DNA of 18,594 bases from UBA1732 sp045114235. Lineage in GTDB: Bacteria > Verrucomicrobiota > Lentisphaeria > Victivallales > UBA1829. Shown in pieces: positions 6,633 through 16,212 of the stretch (positions within the stretch are counted from its first letter, which is position 1; each line of letters begins with the position of its first letter). The stretch covers positions 1 to 18,594 of the forward strand of contig JBGUKB010000097.1 in assembly GCA_045114235.1 (NCBI GenBank), read 5' to 3'. The notes beneath the pieces are model-generated. The model did no database searches. It saw only the letters and a program-made list of their open reading frames with translations, and was not told the origin of the DNA. The position numbers were made by a program, and so were the translations under genes.

Positions 6633-6689
6633 AAAAAAGCGGAAAAAAGCCTGAAAAAAGATTGTTTTCTGCGAAAAACGTGCTATAGT
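6633..6689 (+). promoter_or_regulatory. Promoter of the argD operon with phased A-tracts
   Basis: TTGTTT (6662-6667), 16-base spacer and TATAGT (6684-6689). Directly upstream are three A6 tracts at 6633-6638, 6643-6648 and 6654-6659, spaced 10 and 11 bases, as in intrinsically curved DNA or an UP element. Predicted start is near 6696. I saw no convincing ARG-box palindrome. Confidence 0.7.
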
Positions 6690-6728
6690 AACTCTTTTCC
6701 ATCTTTAGAAGGAAAGGACACGGAAAAA

Positions 6729-7942
6729 ATGAAACAGGACACCACGAAAAAACTCCAGAAACTCTACGAAAAGAACGTCATGAACACCTACGGGACCCCC
6801 GCGGTGCTGTTCGTGCGCGGCGGCGGCGTCAACCTGTACGACGCGAACCGACGCAAGTATCTGGATTTTTCCAGCGGCATCTCCGTGTGCAATCTCGGGC
6901 ACTGCCATCCCGCCGTCACCGAGGCGATCTGCCGCCAGGCGCAGACGCTGGTGCATGTGTCCAACCTCTTCCTGAACGAAAACAGCCCGCGCCTCGCCGA
7001 GCTCATCGTGAAGAAGACGTTCGGCAAGGGCCGCGTGTTCTTCTGCAACAGCGGCGCCGAGGCGAACGAAGGCCTCATCAAGCTCGCGCGCAAGTGGGGC
7101 AACGCGACCGGCCGCAACGAGATCGTCGCGATGGATAATTCGTTCCATGGACGCACGCTCGCCACGCTCGCCGCGACAGGCCGCAGCAAATACCGCGAGG
7201 GATTCAACCCCGACATGCCCGGCTTCAAGTTCGCGAAATTCAACGACCTGAAGTCCGTGAAGAAGGCGATCGGCCCGAAGACCTGCGCCGTGATCCTTGA
7301 GGCTGTTCAGGGCGAAGGCGGCATCCTGCCCGCCGACGAGGAGTTCGTGAAGGGCCTCGATAAGCTTTGCAAGGAAAAAGACATCCTGCTTCTGTTTGAC
7401 GAGGTGCAGTGCGGCATGGGCCGCACCGGCACGCTCTGCGCGTGGCAGGGATACGGCGTGAAGCCCGACGCCTTCTCGTTCGCCAAGGCGATCGCGAACG
7501 GCATCCCGATGGGCGCGTTCGTGTGCAACGAACGGCTCTCCGGCGTGCTGACTCCGGGCACCCACGGCAACACGTTCGGGGGCAACGCGCTCGCCACCGC
7601 CGCCTCGCTCGCCGTCTTCGAGACGATCTACAAGGACAAGCTCCTGGAGAACGCCAGGGAGATGGGCGCGTATCTGCGCGGCAAGCTCGAAAAGTTCATC
7701 GGCAAGTACGATTTCGTGAAGGGGGTCCGCGGACGCGGCCTCATGCTCGGCGTCGTGCTTGATTTCCCGGCGAAGGACATCCTCCCGGTCCTGCGAGAGA
7801 AAGGGCTCGTCGCCCTGTCCGCTGGCGAGGTCGTGCTTCGTCTTCTGCCCCCGCTGATCGTGAAGCGGGAGGACTGCGACAAGGCCGTGCGCATCATCGG
7901 CGCGGCATTCAAGGAATATTCAGCTTCGAAAGGAGGCCGGAA

Positions 7943-7946
<4 letters not shown>
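6729..7946 (+). CDS. argD: Acetylornithine aminotransferase
   Basis: A PLP enzyme of class III aminotransferases that converts N-acetylglutamate semialdehyde and glutamate to N-acetylornithine in arginine synthesis. The 405 residues are the usual ArgD length. Visible motifs are N107-SGAEAN at the cofactor phosphate site, F139-HGRT, the F223-DEVQ aspartate that pairs with the pyridine nitrogen (D224), the Schiff-base lysine K253 in FSFAKAIANG, and T-H-G-N-T-F-G-G-N at 278-286. The ATG is preceded by AAAGGA (6713-6718) at 10 bases. The last codons overlap the start of argF as ATGA, so the two are translationally coupled. The argF neighbour favours ArgD over other ornithine or GABA aminotransferases. 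A dual role as succinyldiaminopimelate aminotransferase is possible, as in E. coli. Confidence 0.95.
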
Positions 7947-8851
<905 letters not shown>

Positions 8852-8875
8852 CGGGATCCGTCCGGACGCCGCACC

Positions 8876-11104
8876 ATGGAATCCGTGCCGGGACACAGGA
8901 CCGTCTCTCCGCGCGCGCTGTTCCGCCGAATCCGGATCAGCGCGACCGCGTTTGAGCAGTCATGCCCCGCGGCGCTTTTCCTGCTTGCAGCAATCACAGC
9001 CGTTCTCTCCGTCCGGGGGAACGGCTTTCCTTTTGCCCTGATCCCGGCTGCGTCGGTGCTGCTGGTGTGGACGCTGATCCCCACACGGGACGCCCTGGTT
9101 CGGTTTGCCCTGCCGATGCTTCCGGCGCTGATCGTGGCGATGATCTGGGTTGGGCAGCAACGGAATCTAATCGCGGATGAGGCGGGACGGGCGCATTTCG
9201 CCGCCGAAGCCGAACTTGTCGTTGACGATCCCTCAGCATCCGCCCGGAGTGGGGAAGCTTTCCGCGTGCGGAATCTGCAGTGCCGCGTGAAACGGTTCCG
9301 CTACGGCTCGAACGCCCCGTGGATTACGTTTGAGGAGACATCGCCTCGCGTCCTGCTGGACTGTGGACGGGGTGAGGATGCAGTGAGTATTCCGCTCGGA
9401 TTCGGTGATACGGTGCTTGCGAAAGGCGTCTTCTCCGCGCCGGAACCGCCGCTTTTCCCCGGCTCGTTTGACTATGCCGCCTACCTGGAGCATGAAGGCA
9501 TCTACGAGTTGTTCCGCCCCGAATCGCTGGAGATCGTCTCGCGGGGCAGGGGATTCAGGCGGGTTCTTTATGATTTGCGCGACCTCATGCTGGCGGCGGT
9601 CTGCCGCGGGTTCCATAGCGTCGAGAACGCGCGGATGGCGGGCGCGATGCTCGGCGGACGCCGCATCTCGCTGGAAAAGGAAACGCGCGCCGGATTCCTC
9701 TCCAGCGGCACGATCCATATCCTGACGGTCAGCGGCACGCACGTCGGCATTTTCGCCTCGCTGCTGCTCCTTCTGCTGGTCTGGGTGCCGTTCCGCAAGC
9801 GCTGTCTTTTCGTGCTTGCGCCGCTCCTGCTGTATGCTCTTTCGACCGGGATGCGCGAACCGGCGATGCGCGCCTACGTGATGATCGCGATGTTCCTGAT
9901 CCTGCGCTCGCTCCTGCTGTCCACCTCGCACATCAACACCTTGATGCTGGCGGCGTACGTGATCCTGACGATATCCCCGGCGAGCCTGCTGAAACCCGGC
10001 ATGTATTATTCGTTCCTCTCCGTGGCTCTGCTGCTGAGCCTGCCGCGCGACGTCGGCTCTCTCCTGCTCGGATTCCTCTCGCGGAAGTTGTCGCAACCGC
10101 TCCCGATACGCTACATTTCCGCGCGGCGGATTCGCATGGCGCATTGGTCCCGGATCCTGTTGTCGGCGCTTGCCGCGACCGCTGTGGCGAGTCTGGGCAG
10201 CGGCGTGCTGTCGATCCTGTATCAGGGGTTGTTCCCCGTCTCCGCGGTCCCCGCCAACCTGCTCGTGATGCCGCTGGCGTACCTGGCGTTCGTCGCGGCG
10301 GGCGTGACGCTGCTCTTTTCCTGGATGGGACCGGTCGGACTCTTCTTTTCAGGCGTGCTCGAACAGATCTTCCGTCTGATCGGATGGCTGGGGCGTTTCT
10401 TCGGCGGACTCTGCGAGACGGCGATCCCGAAGCCTCCGGTCTGGACGGTCGTGCTGTTCCTCGCCGCGCTGTTCTATCTGCTCCACGCGAAACGCTGGCG
10501 CAGGGCGGTTTCCGCGCTTGCGCTCATGGCCGTGCTGTTCGCGTTCTGGTGGCTCCGGACGGCGTTCTTCCCCGCCGAGGTCCTGATCGTGGACGGCGGC
10601 GGGAGCGAACTGGAGCCCGCGGTCGTCGTGACGGATCCCGCGCTCGGACGCGCCGATGTGGTGAACGTGCCGGACTACCGGACGGGGAGCGCGCTGGCGG
10701 ATTATCTGCATGAACGAGGCATCACGGCATGCCGGTCCATCGCGGTCTCCAGCGGACGCAAGGCGTCGTTCGACGGTCTCGACACGTTCGCCGCACAAAT
10801 ATCCATCATGGATATTTACGCACCCTCGAACGCACTAAGCAAGATGCCGGACGGTCCGGCTATTTCGGCGCTCCCGTACGACGGCGGCGGCCGCTCCTAT
10901 CATCTTTCCGACGATATTTTTTCCTTTTCCATCGGAACAATTGACGGTATTCTGCTGTCCAATCATTTAGGCCGCGGACATCTGACGCTGAAGGAGGACG
11001 GGATCCCGTTCCGGGACGACGAGCTTCAGCAGACGTCGGTACGGCGGCTCCACATCCGGCGGATCGACGCGATCCCGCCCCAAGCAGCAACAAGAAAGGA
11101 TTGA
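8876..11104 (+). CDS. comEC: ComEC/Rec2-family DNA uptake channel protein with degenerate C-terminal domain
   Basis: Inner-membrane protein of the ComEC family, the channel that carries single-stranded DNA inward during transformation. The 742 residues contain two N-terminal helices (about 30-95), a DUF4131/OB-like region (about 100-220, with the typical FPGSFDYAAYLEHEGIY) and the Competence core (about 250-560). The signature near 275-292 reads SGTIHILTVSGTHVGI, close to the family's S-H-x-L-A-V-S-G-x-H-V-G, and about eight hydrophobic helices follow. The C-terminal part (about 565-742) begins like the ComEC beta-lactamase-like domain (EVLIVDGGG) but lacks the HxHxDH metal motif, so nuclease activity is probably absent. 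No good Shine-Dalgarno precedes the ATG; GTG 8882 is a possible alternative. It lies 24 bp after argF, in the same reading frame. Confidence 0.88.
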   Translation: MESVPGHRTVSPRALFRRIRISATAFEQSCPAALFLLAAITAVLSVRGNGFPFALIPAASVLLVWTLIPTRDALVRFALPMLPALIVAMIWVGQQRNLIADEAGRAHFAAEAELVVDDPSASARSGEAFRVRNLQCRVKRFRYGSNAPWITFEETSPRVLLDCGRGEDAVSIPLGFGDTVLAKGVFSAPEPPLFPGSFDYAAYLEHEGIYELFRPESLEIVSRGRGFRRVLYDLRDLMLAAVCRGFHSVENARMAGAMLGGRRISLEKETRAGFLSSGTIHILTVSGTHVGIFASLLLLLLVWVPFRKRCLFVLAPLLLYALSTGMREPAMRAYVMIAMFLILRSLLLSTSHINTLMLAAYVILTISPASLLKPGMYYSFLSVALLLSLPRDVGSLLLGFLSRKLSQPLPIRYISARRIRMAHWSRILLSALAATAVASLGSGVLSILYQGLFPVSAVPANLLVMPLAYLAFVAAGVTLLFSWMGPVGLFFSGVLEQIFRLIGWLGRFFGGLCETAIPKPPVWTVVLFLAALFYLLHAKRWRRAVSALALMAVLFAFWWLRTAFFPAEVLIVDGGGSELEPAVVVTDPALGRADVVNVPDYRTGSALADYLHERGITACRSIAVSSGRKASFDGLDTFAAQISIMDIYAPSNALSKMPDGPAISALPYDGGGRSYHLSDDIFSFSIGTIDGILLSNHLGRGHLTLKEDGIPFRDDELQQTSVRRLHIRRIDAIPPQAATRKD

Positions 11105-11111
11105 CCCTGCC

Positions 11112-12272
11112 ATGAAATCCGTTTTCAATACGCTTTTTGCCGTTCTCGCAGGCGCGTGCTCGGCGCTCCTGGTCCTGAAATACGTGAATCCGCCCGCCGA
11201 AGAGACGGCCGGCTGCGAGACGAAGATGCGCGAGTATGCGCCGCCTCCGGCAGCGGCCGGGGTGCCGGTCGCCTGGCCGGATTTCACCGGCACCATCGAA
11301 CGCGCCATGCCCGCGGTCGTCTGCATCTCCAACCAGCGGATCGTGTCGTCGCGGCGCGGCTGGGGGCGTTCCCCTCAGTATTATGAAGTGCCGGCGGGGC
11401 AGGGGTCCGGCTTCTTCATCCGCGAGGACGGCTACATCCTCACGAACTACCACGTGGCGAGCGGCGCGAACGCGCTTCTGGTCACGGACCACGAGGGGCG
11501 CGAATACCACGCCGACCTGGTGGGCGCGGATCCGACGTCCGACCTGGCCGTGCTGAAGGTCGAGCCGCCGAAGGGAAAGAAATTCATGGCGCTCACGTTC
11601 GCCAATCCGAAAAACATCCGCCTGGGGCAGTGGACGATCGCCATCGGCGCGCCGTTCAGCCTGGAGCACAGCGTGACCGCGGGCATCGTTTCCGGCGTCC
11701 AGCGGTCCGGCGTCGGCGTGAACCTGTACGAAAATTACATCCAGACGGACGCCTCCATCAACCCGGGCAATTCCGGCGGCCCGCTGCTGAACACGGACGG
11801 CGACGTGATCGGGGTGAACGACTGCATCCTCGCGCCGAGCGGCGGCAACATCGGCATCGCGTTCGCCGTGTCCGCCGAGATCGCGAAGACGGTCGCCGAC
11901 ACGCTGATCGCGCATGGCGAGATCGTGCGTCCGTGGCTCGGCATCATGGGCGCACGGCCCTCGCAGATGCGTTCGCCCGGCGATGAGAACGAGGCGGTGC
12001 AGAAGGGTGCGACGATCCGCAGGATCATCGAGGATTCCCCGGCGGACCGTCTGGGACTGCGCGACGGCGACGTGATCGTGAAGCTGGACGGTACCGACGT
12101 GGCTGACACGTACGACCTCCGCAACCGGATCCTCTCGCTCGATCCCGGCACCATCGTCACGATCACGATCATGCGCCGGAATCTGCTCCATGAAACGAGC
12201 GTCAAGCTCGAACGCGCCCCCGCCAACTGGTTCCGCGTGATCCCGCAGATCGACTACGCGATCCCGCTGTGA
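11112..12272 (+). CDS. HtrA/DegP-family serine protease with one PDZ domain
   Basis: Periplasmic or membrane-anchored trypsin-like protease of the S1C family, acting in envelope protein quality control. The 386 residues start with an uncleaved-looking signal anchor (about 5-24). The catalytic domain (about 60-265) shows the full triad: H114 in TNYHVASGAN, D144 in SDLAVLKV and S221 in INPGNSGGPL. A single PDZ domain follows (about 275-355, with SPADRLGLRDGDVI). One PDZ plus an anchor makes it DegS-like or a general PVC-type HtrA, rather than the two-PDZ DegP. AAAGGA (11095-11100) precedes the ATG by 11 bases and lies inside the end of comEC. The 7 bp gap supports co-transcription with argD-argF-comEC. 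Whether it works as a sensor or a degrading protease cannot be told. Confidence 0.93.
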   Translation: MKSVFNTLFAVLAGACSALLVLKYVNPPAEETAGCETKMREYAPPPAAAGVPVAWPDFTGTIERAMPAVVCISNQRIVSSRRGWGRSPQYYEVPAGQGSGFFIREDGYILTNYHVASGANALLVTDHEGREYHADLVGADPTSDLAVLKVEPPKGKKFMALTFANPKNIRLGQWTIAIGAPFSLEHSVTAGIVSGVQRSGVGVNLYENYIQTDASINPGNSGGPLLNTDGDVIGVNDCILAPSGGNIGIAFAVSAEIAKTVADTLIAHGEIVRPWLGIMGARPSQMRSPGDENEAVQKGATIRRIIEDSPADRLGLRDGDVIVKLDGTDVADTYDLRNRILSLDPGTIVTITIMRRNLLHETSVKLERAPANWFRVIPQIDYAIPL

Positions 12273-12336
12273 CGCGCTCCAACCTTGCGCCTGAACACGT
12301 GCAGGGGTGACGCACCTGACTTCGAATCGCCGGGCC

Positions 12337-12359
12337 GTCCATTTTCGCCGGACTTTTTT
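12337..12359 (+). terminator. Possible weak terminator after the htrA-type gene
   Basis: GTCC (12337-12340) pairs with GGAC (12350-12353), and six T follow at once (12354-12359). The stem is only 4 bp, so it may be inefficient. The T-run also overlaps the upstream part of the next promoter. Confidence 0.35.
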
Positions 12360-12370
12360 GCGGAAACGAT

Positions 12371-12399
12371 TTGAAAGACGAGGCGGAATGCTGTATATT
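12371..12399 (+). promoter_or_regulatory. sigma70-type promoter for the M48 protease gene
   Basis: TTGAAA (12371-12376), 17-base spacer, TATATT (12394-12399). Predicted start near 12406 gives a leader of about 91 nt. Confidence 0.7.
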
Positions 12400-12496
12400 T
12401 AGAAATATGCCGTCCGCGTGTGCGTGCTTTGTACAATGTTGTCGGCTCGATTTTCGCGATAAAAAAGACTTTCATTTCACATAGGAGCGAAACCCC

Positions 12497-13336
12497 ATGA
12501 CATCCGCCGTCAAACGCTTTTTCCACCCCGTTCGATCCTGTCTGATCCTGTCCCTGGTCGTCCTGACGGCCGGCCTTTGCAGCTGCCGGAGCGTCCCGGT
12601 CACGGGGCGTTCGCAGTTCCTGCTGACGACCGAGTCCTATGAGAACAGCCTGGGCGCGGAGTCCTATGAGGAATACAAGGCGGAATACCCGGTGAGCACA
12701 AACGCCGAGTACAACGCCGCGCTGGAGCGCTGCGGCAACGCGATCAAGGCGGTCGCGAACGATCTGGGCGAAACGGACGATTTCGAGTGGGAGTTCACGG
12801 TGCTGGACTCCGAGATACAGAATGCGTTCTGCCTGCCCGGCGGCAAGGTGGCGGTCTACAGTGGCATCATGGACGGCATGGAGAACGAAGCCGAGCTGGC
12901 ATTCGTGGTCGGCCACGAGATCGGCCACGCCCTTGCGCGCCACGGCGGCGAACGCATGTCGCGCACCATCGTCCAGTCCCTCGGCGCGGTCCTCGTTTCG
13001 ATGATCTTCGAAAATGAGACGATCGACGCGATCTACGGCACCGGCACCGAGATCGGCATTATGCTCCCGTACAGCCGGAGCAACGAATCCGAGGCTGATG
13101 CCATCGGCCTGATCCTGATGGCGCGCGCCGGATACGACCCGAGCGCGTCCTACACGTTCTGGAAACGCTTCACGAACAACGCCGAAGGATCGAGCAAGCT
13201 GGAATCCATCCTGTCTACGCACCCGTGCGACTCCGACCGCATCAAGGCGATGGAGGAAAACGAGCCCGCCGCCCGCGAGGAATACAACAAGGCGCCGACC
13301 AAGTACGGTTTCGGCAAGACCTTTACCCACAAGTGA
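12497..13336 (+). CDS. M48-family zinc metalloprotease, probable lipoprotein
   Basis: A periplasmic metalloprotease related to the LoiP/YcaL type (Peptidase_M48), likely tied to envelope protein turnover. The 279 residues begin with a hydrophobic signal ending in an L-C-S-C30 lipobox-like site, so it is probably lipid-anchored. The zinc site is H140-E-I-G-H144, with the third ligand E199 in SNESEADAIG. The C-terminal T-H-P-x4-R-I motif (241-249) of small M48 enzymes is also present. The S-V-P-V-T-G-R segment after the lipobox is common in this family. AGGAG (12483-12487) precedes the ATG by 9 bases. Own promoter; the next gene follows at 22 bp. A cleavable non-lipid signal is the main alternative for the N-terminus. 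Confidence 0.92.
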   Translation: MTSAVKRFFHPVRSCLILSLVVLTAGLCSCRSVPVTGRSQFLLTTESYENSLGAESYEEYKAEYPVSTNAEYNAALERCGNAIKAVANDLGETDDFEWEFTVLDSEIQNAFCLPGGKVAVYSGIMDGMENEAELAFVVGHEIGHALARHGGERMSRTIVQSLGAVLVSMIFENETIDAIYGTGTEIGIMLPYSRSNESEADAIGLILMARAGYDPSASYTFWKRFTNNAEGSSKLESILSTHPCDSDRIKAMEENEPAAREEYNKAPTKYGFGKTFTHK

Positions 13337-13358
13337 CCCATAACCCCGGTTTCGTCCC

Positions 13359-15221
13359 ATGCAGAACAGATCATTTCTCACGCCCATCCTGCTTTTCCTC
13401 TGCCTCATCGTTCTAGCGATCATCGGCGCCGGGGTCGTGACCGCGATCGACCGCCAGAGATTCCAGACGGAAGCCCTCACGAAGGCGGTCGCCGAGCTCT
13501 CCGAACGCATCGACCAGATCTCGGCGGGCGGCGGCATCGCCGTCGCGTCCGGTGGCTCTTCCGCGTTTTCCGGCGAGCCCCCGGCGGGCAACGCGGAGTT
13601 CTACGACAAGAATGCCGACCAGGGCGGCCGCTTCATCGGCGCGATCACCTCGGACACGGGCAATATGAACATGATCATCAACAACGACGCGACCGTGTCG
13701 GATTTCTGGAGCCTCACCTGCGACACGCTCGCGGAACGCCACATGAAGGACATCGACCGGTTCGTGCCGCGCATGGCGGAGTCCTGGGAGCTTTCCGAGG
13801 ACAAGCTGACCTACCGGATCAAGCTCCGCAAGGGCATCCTGTGGCACGACTTCACCGACCCGGAGACCGGGAAGAAATGGGAGAACGTCGAGGTCACGGC
13901 GGAGGATTTCAAGTTCTACGTGGACGTCATCAAGGACGAGACCGTGAACGCCGCGCCGATGCGGAGCTATCTCGCCGACCTGAAGCAGGTCAACGTCATC
14001 AACGACTACGAGTTCGAGGTCGTGTGGGAGCGCCCGTACATCCTGTCCGAGGAGATCACGCTCTCGCTCATGCCGCTGCCCCGGCATTTCTACCACGCCT
14101 ACGAAGGGCCGTTCGACGGCACGAAGTTCAACGACGACCACGTCCGCAACCGCATGATCGTCGGATGCGGCCCGTACCAGCTCGACAGCTGGGAGAAGGG
14201 CAAGCGCGTGGTCTTCAAACGCTTCGAGAAGTTCTACGGCAAACGCGTCGGGATCATGCCCGCGCTGAAGACCGTGGTCTACGAGCTGATCCAGCACCCG
14301 AACACCCGTCTGCAGGCGCTCCGGTCGCAGACGCTCGACGCCGACAGCCTCACGACCGAACAGTGGGTGAACAACACCGACACGGCGGAGTTTCAGGAGG
14401 ACGGCTTCCTGCGGAAGATGCGCCTGCCGAGCATGTCCTATTCCTACATCGGCCTGAACCTCACGAACCCGCTGTTCCAGGACCGGAACGTCCGCGTGGC
14501 GCTCAGCCATCTGGTCGACCGAACGCGCATCATCCGGGACGTCTACTCCGATCTCGTGCGCCCGGTCTCCGGTCCGTTCTTCGTGGACTCGCGCGCCAAC
14601 GACCCCTCGGTCGAGCCCTATGACTTTGACGTCGAGAAGGCGAAACAGATGCTCGCGGACGCCGGATGGAAGGACACCGACGGCGACGGCGTGCTGGACA
14701 AGGACGGCAAGCCGTTCGTCTTCACCGTGATCTACGCGAACTCCAGCACGACCGACCAGAAGCTCCTCCCGATCCTGAAGGAGGACTTCGCGCGCGCCGG
14801 AGTCAAGCTCGAGATCCTCTCCCTCGAATGGTCCGTTATGCTCGAACGCATCGACAAGCGCCAGTTCGACGCCGTCCGCCTCGCGTGGCGCATGTCCGTC
14901 TCGAACGACCCGTACCAGCTGTGGCATTCCGACAACCTGAAGATCGAGGCGTCCAGCAACTTCGTTTCGTTCTCGAACCCGGAGGCCGACCGCCTCATCA
15001 TGGAGATCCGCACCTGCTTCGACCTCGACAAGCGCACGGAGCTGTACCATCAGTTCCACCGCCTCATCCACGAGGAGGAGCCGTACCTCTTCCTCGTCTC
15101 GCCCTACGACCTCTTCGTCATCAACAAGCGCTACGAGAACGTCGTGGAGTACCCGCTGGGAGTCTACCAGAACACCTTCTGGGTGCCGAAGGCGAAGCAG
15201 ATGGCGGTGCCGGGGCTGTAA
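13359..15221 (+). CDS. Membrane-anchored solute-binding protein, family 5 (OppA/DppA-like)
   Basis: Extracytoplasmic substrate-binding protein of the peptide/nickel ABC transporter family (SBP_bac_5). The 620 residues begin with an uncleaved-looking membrane segment (8-28) and a short coiled-coil-like helix (about 33-55), then a Gly/Ser/Pro linker (56-80). The binding domain covers about 90-610: AESWELSEDKLTYRIKLRKG (140-159), typical of lobe I, N-V-R-V-A-L-S-H-L-V-D-R (377-388) and the D-T-D-G-D-G-V-L-D-K-D-G segment (439-450). No permease or ATPase gene is adjacent, so the partner transporter must lie elsewhere. There is no good Shine-Dalgarno in the 22 bp after the M48 gene. An in-frame TAA at 13341 rules out an earlier start, so coupled translation is likely. 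Substrate unknown. Confidence 0.9.
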   Translation: MQNRSFLTPILLFLCLIVLAIIGAGVVTAIDRQRFQTEALTKAVAELSERIDQISAGGGIAVASGGSSAFSGEPPAGNAEFYDKNADQGGRFIGAITSDTGNMNMIINNDATVSDFWSLTCDTLAERHMKDIDRFVPRMAESWELSEDKLTYRIKLRKGILWHDFTDPETGKKWENVEVTAEDFKFYVDVIKDETVNAAPMRSYLADLKQVNVINDYEFEVVWERPYILSEEITLSLMPLPRHFYHAYEGPFDGTKFNDDHVRNRMIVGCGPYQLDSWEKGKRVVFKRFEKFYGKRVGIMPALKTVVYELIQHPNTRLQALRSQTLDADSLTTEQWVNNTDTAEFQEDGFLRKMRLPSMSYSYIGLNLTNPLFQDRNVRVALSHLVDRTRIIRDVYSDLVRPVSGPFFVDSRANDPSVEPYDFDVEKAKQMLADAGWKDTDGDGVLDKDGKPFVFTVIYANSSTTDQKLLPILKEDFARAGVKLEILSLEWSVMLERIDKRQFDAVRLAWRMSVSNDPYQLWHSDNLKIEASSNFVSFSNPEADRLIMEIRTCFDLDKRTELYHQFHRLIHEEEPYLFLVSPYDLFVINKRYENVVEYPLGVYQNTFWVPKAKQMAVPGL

Positions 15222-15264
15222 AGCGCTGGGGGAGTACGGCATGACCATACGGGGCGTTTGCCTT

Positions 15265-15287
15265 TTTCCCTCGCCCAAAGAGGGAAA
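15265..15287. terminator. Hairpin without T-tract between the binding-protein gene and the prepilin cluster
   Basis: TTTCCCTC (15265-15272) pairs perfectly with GAGGGAAA (15280-15287) around a 7-base loop. No T-run follows on the plus strand, and the -35 box of the next promoter begins at 15291. It could be a weak terminator or an operator-like site. Confidence 0.35.
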
Positions 15288-15290
15288 GAC

Positions 15291-15319
15291 TTGAAAAAAC
15301 GCCTTTTATGGAGTATATT
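15291..15319 (+). promoter_or_regulatory. sigma70-type promoter of the first two prepilin-like genes
   Basis: TTGAAA (15291-15296), 17-base spacer, TATATT (15314-15319). Both boxes are identical in sequence to those before the M48 gene. Predicted start near 15326, about 49 nt before the ATG at 15375. Confidence 0.75.
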
Positions 15320-15374
15320 TATGTATGATTTTTCAAAAAACTCTTTTTCTCAAATATAAAGGACCACCGGGAAA

Positions 15375-16181
15375 ATGACCATCAAACGCTCCATACAACG
15401 TCATTTCACGCTCATCGAACTCCTCATCGTGATCGCGATCATCGCGATCCTGGCGGCGCTGCTGCTGCCCGCGCTCCGTTCCGCCCGCGAGACGGCGAAG
15501 AAAGCCGCCTGCATCAACAACGAAAAGAACCTCGGCCTCTACATCCAGCAGTACGCGCTGAACAACCGGCAGTCCCTCACGCTGCTCCAGAACTACAACG
15601 ACTGGTACAAGAAGATCATGATCGAGGCGGGCGGGACCTACAAGAACGAAAACGGCTCCCACGTCAGCAAGGACAACCTCGACGCGAAGGGGCAGGGCAT
15701 CGCCAAGGTCTTCAAGTGCGCCGCCGACATCACGAAGGGCACCGCCAGCTACGGCCGCAACGACCCCAGCGGCGGCTGGACGCTCAAGAAGGACAGCAGC
15801 GCGCGCGTCGTCGCGAGCCGCCTGAACGTCGTGAAGACCCCGTCCGACCTCATCATCGTTGCCGACCGCTGGTCCGACAACCACACGCCCGGCGAAACGA
15901 CCAAGAACGACTCCAGTCTCGGCGCATGGCCGAACGGCGGCGAGTTCGACACCGTGAACGCGTTCAACCTCCGCAACGACCGCGAAGCCGGCGACTACGA
16001 CCAGTACGGTTCCCGCCACAAAGGCACCGCCCCCATCCTCTACGTCGACAACCATGTGACCGCCGTCGACTACAAGGCCACAGTGAAAGGCTACTCCATC
16101 CAGGAGATCAAGGATAACATGAACTGGACCGGGCACGCCTACGGCAGCTGGTCCGACGACCCGGTCCTGAAGAAAAAATAA
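15375..16181 (+). CDS. Prepilin-like H-X9-DG family protein, paralog 1
   Basis: A 268-residue protein with a type IV pilin/pseudopilin N-terminus: ten residues, then F11-TLIE15-LLIVIAIIAIL, with the conserved glutamate at +5 and one long hydrophobic helix. The residue before the expected cut is H10, not glycine. The C-terminal domain has F-K-C115, S-Y-G-R-N-D, T-P-S-D-L-I-I-V-A-D-R-W and the H215-X9-D225-N226 motif, the prepilin-type processing-associated H-X9-DG pattern (here DN). It ends GSWSDDPVLKKK. Such proteins occur in large paralog sets in Lentisphaerota and planctomycetes; they are probably exported and membrane- or surface-attached, but their role is unknown. AAAGGA (15358-15363) precedes the ATG by 11 bases. 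Paralog 2 follows at 31 bp. Confidence 0.9.
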   Translation: MTIKRSIQRHFTLIELLIVIAIIAILAALLLPALRSARETAKKAACINNEKNLGLYIQQYALNNRQSLTLLQNYNDWYKKIMIEAGGTYKNENGSHVSKDNLDAKGQGIAKVFKCAADITKGTASYGRNDPSGGWTLKKDSSARVVASRLNVVKTPSDLIIVADRWSDNHTPGETTKNDSSLGAWPNGGEFDTVNAFNLRNDREAGDYDQYGSRHKGTAPILYVDNHVTAVDYKATVKGYSIQEIKDNMNWTGHAYGSWSDDPVLKKK

Positions 16182-16212
16182 CCGGGACACTTTTTCGAAA
16201 GGGGTATTCACG

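Noticed and set aside
10860..12191. 443-residue minus-strand frame opposite comEC/htrA
   Set aside because: It spans the junction of two well-supported plus-strand genes and has an Arg/His-rich shadow composition.
13413..15278. 621-residue open frame on the minus strand opposite the solute-binding protein
   Set aside because: Same type of antisense shadow. The plus strand has a recognisable family-5 binding protein over the whole length, and the reverse translation shows no domain.
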